Assembly (NCBI GenBank): GCA_963576725.1
Contig: OY755237.1
Span: 56,643,805-56,707,804 of the forward strand
DNA from: Azorinus chamasolen
Taxonomy: Eukaryota; Mollusca; Bivalvia; Cardiida; Solecurtidae
Direction of reading: 5' to 3'
DNA: 64,000 bases
Each line of letters starts with the position of its first letter. Within the stretch, counting starts at the first letter, position 1. The notes below the pieces were generated by a model. The model was not told the DNA's origin. It searched no databases and saw only the letters and a program-made list of their open reading frames with translations. This document shows positions 59,125 to 64,000 of the stretch, piece after piece. The translations under genes were made by a program, and so were the position numbers.

Positions 59125-59440
59125 GTACTTATGGTGCTATTGCCAGCGACTGGCTGTCCGAAGTGTCCGCACCTCTGGTGCTAATGACAGCCTCTTGCTG
59201 TCCACAGTGGTCGCACGTCTGGTGTTTTTGCCAGCCTCTGGCTCTGCAGTGTCCCAACATCTGGTGCTATTACCAGTGACTGGCTGTTCACGTTGTCCAC
59301 CACCTCTGATGCTTTTACCAGTGACTGGCGGCTGTTGGTATTGCCCGTACCTGCAACTCCGATAATATTACCAGTGACTGGCTACATACAGTGTCCACAC
59401 CTCTGATGTTATTACCTGTGACTGGCTACCTGCATTAGGA
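59125..59440. repeat. ~45-bp degenerate minisatellite
   Basis: Six to seven units built on CTGGTGCTATTACCAGTGAC TGGCTGTCC then CAGTGTCCACACCT. Spacing is irregular at about 42-50 bp. It overlaps the plus-strand open frames, so their length is partly a by-product. Confidence 0.8.
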
Positions 59441-60080
59441 AATAGGGAGCTAAAGTATTGAAAATCTGGCCTAAAAGAAAGTATGTGTCATCAGCAAAAA
59501 GGACATCATCGCTGACAACTTGTATGATATTGGGTTAGGTTATCGTTCACTTGGCGTAACGTACGGCGATTTCGCCCGTATTTTAAGACATAACAGTAAC
59601 GTTTGCATTGTCAAAACTAGTTCATATACCAGTATTACGGTTTCTAATTATATAGTAATAAAAATTGGATTATCGTTCCTTGGGCGTAACGTGCAGTGAT
59701 TACTCCCGTATCTTAAAAAACATGGCAGTTACTTTTTCATTGTAAAAACTTGTTCATATATTCGGATTTCTAATACAATTTAATTTGTTAGGAAATCGGG
59801 AACTAAACTATTAAAAAACATTTGGTCTAAAAGAAAATACGTGCCAGTAGTCAAAGGGACATCACTGCTGACAACTTGCATGATATTAGGATAGGTTATC
59901 ATGTCTTTGACGTAAATTATGGCTATTTCTTCCGTATTTTAAGACATAACTGTAACTTTTTTATTGCAAATACTCGTTCATATATTAAAGTTTACTATTA
60001 CACATCTATTTGCAACAAATTTAAAACAAAACTGTTTAAAATGCCATACGTGGCACTAAGCAGAATATAATTCTGATTAA
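59441..60080. repeat. Duplicated ~350-bp block with internal repeats
   Basis: AAATAGGGAGCTAAAGTATT ... AAAGGACATCATCGCTGACA ACTTGTATGATATTGG (from about 59447) recurs as AAATCGGGAACTAAACTATT ... AAAGGGACATCACTGCTGAC (from about 59790). Within them, GGTTATCGTTCACTTGGCGT followed by CCCGTATTTTAAGACATAAC occurs three times. Unknown class. Confidence 0.65.
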
Positions 60081-60132
60081 GTGACATTAGACTAACGGCG
60101 TGACTTGGATTAAAGGAATGTGTAGGCCGAAT

Positions 60133-60340
60133 TTAACTCTTTATTCCATGACTATTCGTGTAAGCAATAATGACGTATAATAGCACATGGATACAGGATG
60201 TTTGGCCGTGACAGAAACTGTAGAAATCATATATATATCATATTATCAGCAAACAGAGTAGACCCTGACCAGACGGTCTGATATGGGTCTACTCTGTTTG
60301 CAAAGGCGTAGAAATACTTACTGATAGAGTAAATGGTTAA
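60133..60340. mobile_element. Family A MITE, compact apex
   Basis: TTAACTCTTTATTCCATGAC to ATAGAGTAAATGGTTAA. The hairpin arms GCAAACAGAGTAGACCCTGA and TGGGTCTACTCTGTTTGC are perfect, but the apex is shortened to CCAGACGGTCTG. Confidence 0.8.
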
Positions 60341-60987
60341 AACGGGTCTTGCATCCCAAACACACACAAGTATTAATTCAATATCATTTAAGAACATTGC
60401 ATTTTTGTTATGTTTCATTGTTTTCCCATTTTTCAACTTTCTGGGAAGAGGTGTAGGCCGACATGCCCTTGAAGACAACTCCAATCATGGTCAAAATTAT
60501 TTCAAATATGCTCCGGCCATTTTTCGCGTTTCATACAATACCATACCGGTACTTGAGTTGCATTATTGGAAAGACCCCTCAGGGTATCTCCACAGTGTTG
60601 GAATTGGATGTCGGCGTATTCTGGGATGGTTTACAATTTATCTCAAGGAGTTTTGAATTGGGATAGTAAAAAGAATATCGCCGTCTACCGGACGGGACGA
60701 GTTGTGGCTATTCGCATGCGGGAGTTTTGTTTATATAAAAAATACACAGTCAAACTATCACTAACCAATAAGGAGTTTGAATATTAAAGTATGTATTTTA
60801 TAGAAAACGTTATTGAGTTTGAACAATAGGATCAGTTGAATCCAGATTGTCGATATTATTTTATCCCAGAAAAAAGTGCAATGATTTTTGCATTCTGTAT
60901 AAAATTCGGCTCAGTTTCTGTTTTTAGATTGACCTACTCATAAATCGATGGAGCTGAACATATTATTTAGGTATTTGCCATTTCCCG
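60341..60987. other. Unassigned sequence with two overlapping frames
   Basis: Frames at 60333-60656 and 60463-60666 are open, but neither shows a domain I recognise. No tandem or hairpin structure. Could be a degraded mobile element. Confidence 0.3.
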
Positions 60988-61081
60988 CACAGGGGTCTGG
61001 ACCGCTTCATGGGGGTCTATATGTACTATATAATAACATATAGTACATATAGATCCCCATGAAGCGGTCCAGACCCCTGTG
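60988..61081. mobile_element. Near-perfect foldback element with 7-bp target duplication
   Basis: Arms of about 44 bp: CACAGGGGTCTGGACCGCTT CATGGGGG... and the complement ...CCATGAAGCGGTCCAGACCC CTGTG, one mismatch, around a 6-base loop (AATAAC) in an AT-rich apex. ATTTCCC occurs just before (60980-60986, one base from the left arm) and immediately after (61082-61088), consistent with a target-site duplication. No relative elsewhere in the window. Confidence 0.7.
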
Positions 61082-61221
61082 ATTTCCCATCCCTTTAAGA
61101 GCTTCTTAATCCAATTAGCATGCGAGTAGAATGGAAAAATGTACTTTTTATCCTTTAATCTTTGCTTTCCGACTTGATTAATTCTTATTAAATCGTGTTT
61201 CTCCAGCGGTGGATTAAGTTA

Positions 61222-61445
61222 ATAAAACTGACAACCGAGCGGGCTAAGCCGTTGGAGAAAAAGCGCTTCAGTTTACGTTTTGTATGACCTGGCGTGGGTT
61301 CGAATCCAACTATAACCCAAACAATTGTTTAGGTGGAGAGGTGGTCTAGTTGTAACACGATTGACTGGCAATCCGGAGGTCCGGGGTTCAAATCCCGGTC
61401 CGCTCGGAAAATTTCAGAGATGCTTTTCTGTGTCTCCCACCCACA
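61222..61445 (+). mobile_element. Two tRNA-like SINE heads in tandem
   Basis: First: GAGCGGGCTAAGCCGTTGG (A-box-like) with GTGGGTTCGAATCCAAC (B-box), about 61228-61310. Second: GGTGGTCTAGTTGTAACACG with GGTCCGGGGTTCAAATCCCG, about 61336-61400, followed by TTTCTGTGTCTCCCACCCAC as in the 29636 SINE. Stem pairing is too poor for a working tRNA. Confidence 0.65.
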
Positions 61446-61984
61446 CGGCGTCTGAGAAAAACTGTCTGTGAAGCTTGAAGTGCCCGAAAAGTAGTCAATA
61501 ACCCATATTGACTTGTGACACGGCTTGTCACAATGATTCCGAAAGTGCATAGCCCGATTGGAATAGAACTGTGTATGTGCGATAAAGTGAAGAGTAGATT
61601 CCACCAGCATATGAAGAGGCAGTCTACCCGAACATGGGTGTGAAGGCACTCGGAGAACCACGACTATGATTGACAACTCGGAGAGAAACCCGTGGAGACG
61701 AAATCACGAGTAACCATATACAACGCTGAGTACGAGGAGGCAAGAAAACTTGTACGGCGCATAGCGGTGAGCCAGCGGAGGTGACTGTGGGCGACGGTCG
61801 AAACTCGGGCATGAATACGCCGCAGACAGGAAAAAAATAACCCAAACAATTTTGTTTTCTCTTTTTTTTTCTTTTTTCTTTTTTGTATAATTCTATTGGT
61901 GATTTTTCCGTTATTCCATCAACATAATTATGCATATTTACAGAAAATTGAAATACATGTACTTACTTTGTTAAGGATCATTAT
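61446..61984. other. GC-richer unassigned block after the SINE
   Basis: 61446-61840 is near 50 percent GC, unlike its surroundings, with short minus-strand open frames of no recognised family. A pyrimidine run follows at about 61850-61885. It may be the body of a larger SINE or Helitron-like unit. Confidence 0.3.
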
Positions 61985-62350
61985 GCCTTAGAAACGGCTA
62001 GTACAATGTATTATCACTAACCTAATAAACCTTCTAGATACTACCGGAAGAAACCTAATAGCAGGATCTAGCTCACTTGGAAGTGCTTGCTAGATACATA
62101 AACCAATGTTTTGAATGATGTGTCCATGTGTCTTCGATCTTCACGAGGAAGCACGATGAATAAAATGTATTGTTGTTTAATTATACATGTATGTGATTTA
62201 CCAATATGTTCCTAAGATATGATACATGCTTTAGCTTCATGTCAATTATGTTAATCATAAATGTTTTAGTATACATTCATTTGTACATAACCCGAGAGGG
62301 CCCATGGTTGGTAAATAAAACCTGTTCTAATATATATTCTGTTCTATTCT
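61985..62350 (+). mobile_element. Probable retroelement 3' end
   Basis: ACCCGAGAGGGCCCATGGTT GGTAAATAAAACC followed by TGTTCTAATATATATTCTG resembles a LINE 3' terminus (polyadenylation motif then short repeat). Sequence upstream to about 61985 is probably its 3' UTR. No coding part seen. Confidence 0.45.
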
Positions 62351-62779
62351 AAGAAACCTAAGTTTATCCGCACCCCTTTATTACGTCACTAGAGAAGCTT
62401 GCTGACTGGATAAATTCCAATTCAAAGAATACTTTTTTTCAAAGAACTACATGTACTTACAACGATTAAAGCATTATATATCTCCTAAGCAGTGGCGCTT
62501 GATATTCATCGTCTTCGTTCTATTTATAACGCACGTACTACTTGATATGCACTATAGTTATTTATAGAAACCTGTTTACGATCCGGTACCAAAGCCTTGT
62601 CAAACGGCCCCTGTATATAGCAAATGTTCGATAAAAAACTGCTGCATGTCTCTCCTTGGCTTCCTTTTAGAAGGAAGCCAACTTGTCCGATATTTTAAGA
62701 GTAAAAGAAAGTCCTAATATAGATCTATAAAGTGGTTCTACAAAGATAATGAGATAGAAATAGTGTAATTTTATAAATT
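62351..62779. other. No feature recognised
   Basis: AT-rich. A short inverted pair, TTGGCTTCCTTTTAGAAGGA AGCCAA, lies at about 62657. Confidence 0.3.
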
Positions 62780-63830
62780 CTTGGGGCGTATTTTACATCC
62801 AGACTAACGTGGACAAAAACACACAAGATTATAGCCTTACAAGCAATGAACGCAATAACACAATCCTAAGGTTCCAGAGAGGTTCGTCTATTTCTCACAT
62901 TATGACGCGTATAAGCTATTTGACAGTATCATATTGTACTCGTCTGAACAATGGGAATATCGGCAGTGTAAAATTATCGAAAAAATACAAAATCACGTTT
63001 GCAAGAGAATAGCCTGCTTGAGCCAAAATGTTGCAAACTTCACGGCATTGAGTAAGTGCGGGATGCATCACCTTAATGTTAGCTACATGTTAAAGCTTAA
63101 TCAAATACTGGACAATATTGGTTATTATTTCACCAGATAGGTACCCAAGGCAATGATCCATTATGTTGAGGAGACTTGGCGATAGCGGCAGGACCACACG
63201 TTAAAAGACTCAAATTCCGATACGGCTTCACCCATGTGTTGATCACAGATACAATTGGTGATTGTGCTATCTTTCTTCGTATATTCGAAGAAAGATTACG
63301 CGACTGTGCGAACCAGGAAATCCCCGGTGACATTAGTGACTCGCCAAAAGCATTAGCACACATGCTTTTTAAACGCGAAATAAAACTAGAAGCCTATATT
63401 TCCCTCCCTTTATCATATATCTTCAAAAGACAACTTCAAACTTTCGTTGTCAAGCCATGAGCTATTGATTGAAAAAGGATCGTCACTTGAACATTGACAG
63501 ATAGGTTTTGTAGGTACTGTGCACTGCAGAATATAATACTGTATTGAAGATGAGATATATTTTGTAATATTCTGTCCTTTGTATAGTGCAATAAGAGATC
63601 AGTATTTTCTGCAAGAGTGGCGAGACACGGTGGCAAATGAAACTCAGTTTGTAACGAGTATACATGTGTGACCAAAGACACGCAAGTATCTATGCTATTG
63701 CAAGGTACCTAAGAGCAACTTTTGAAATGAGAAAGTAACACGACACTTTCTAAATTCTCAGAGGGCATGTCATGCAAATTACAAACTTTTCTCTTTAGGA
63801 AATGTCATCCATGCTACACGAGGTAACGTG
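62780..63830 (+). pseudogene. Decayed LINE reverse transcriptase C-terminal region
   Basis: Fragments in order across shifting frames: YKLFDSIILYSSEQWEYRQC (about 62910), IEKIQNHVCKRIACLSQNVA, a Gly/Cys box, VKRLKFRYGFTHVLITDTIG DCAIFLR (63199-), SDSPKALAHMLFKREIKLEA YISLPLSYIF, then EDEIYFVIFCPLYSAIRDQY (about 63545-63605). Same domain type as the LINE at the window start. Multiple stops and shifts. Confidence 0.75.
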
Positions 63831-64000
63831 TGAACAATTAAGAATACCACAGATATTATGCTTGGTCTACACTGATGATATATTATTGCAGTCCATAATC
63901 GCAAATAGGACTAATAAATGGTTTCCACTATTGTACAATATATATATATATCCATCTCTGCTCAACCAAGTTGATTTGGTATTATAAAAAATCTACTTTT

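Noticed and set aside
61329..61935. Overlapping minus-strand frames near the SINE
   Set aside because: They cross the tRNA-like heads and GC-rich repeat body, three frames overlap, and none has a recognised domain.

Overview
This is animal nuclear DNA, most likely from a mollusc and probably a heterodont bivalve. It is AT-rich, has GT-AG introns, and has no operons or bacterial genes. It is packed with short palindromic MITEs, pearl/Helitron-like elements with ~155-160 bp core repeats, decayed LINEs and tRNA-derived SINEs. The taxon is inferred from repeat style only; no marker gene is present.

One gene is supported: a plus-strand glycosyltransferase family 92 (GT92, formerly DUF23) gene, assembled by eye from small exons at 31401-31543, 35811-36127, 38425-38816, 40009-40061, 40551-40661, 52002-52237 and 53627-53810 (stop). 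A candidate first exon with the start codon is at 26759-26839. All splice phases agree. The model gives a 504-residue type II Golgi-type protein with a signal anchor, a DFDEF metal/nucleotide-sugar motif and a C-terminal HYR motif. Its introns consist almost entirely of repeats.

Inside this gene, a 2,582-bp segment beginning 2 bp into the DFDEF exon is present four times head to tail (40553-50879). This leaves three extra near-identical in-frame copies of that exon, each with a new acceptor, before the next exon at 52002.

Layout: 1-1.6 kb LINE remnant; 1.6-9.3 kb MITEs and a pearl-like element; 9.5-13.1 kb MITEs, including one whose arm has become a ~2-kb satellite of 45-bp units; 14-18.8 kb nested MITEs; 19-20.9 kb 24-bp satellite with a 190-bp higher-order repeat; 21-31 kb sparse sequence, MITEs, a direct-repeat-flanked element and a SINE; 26.8-53.8 kb the GT92 gene; 54.5-64 kb three LINE remnants, a satellite derived from a MITE end, SINE-like sequence and a recent foldback element.

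MITE labels used below are mine. Families A, B, C, D and H insert at TTAA (piggyBac-like ends). E and F insert at TA (pogo/Tc1-like ends). G and I are foldbacks of unclear class. Families A, B, E and, more loosely, H share the same palindromic apex, GCTCCTATAGGAGC, despite unrelated flanks and different target sites. That shared module, and the repeated conversion of MITE pieces into satellites, are the most unusual features outside the gene.
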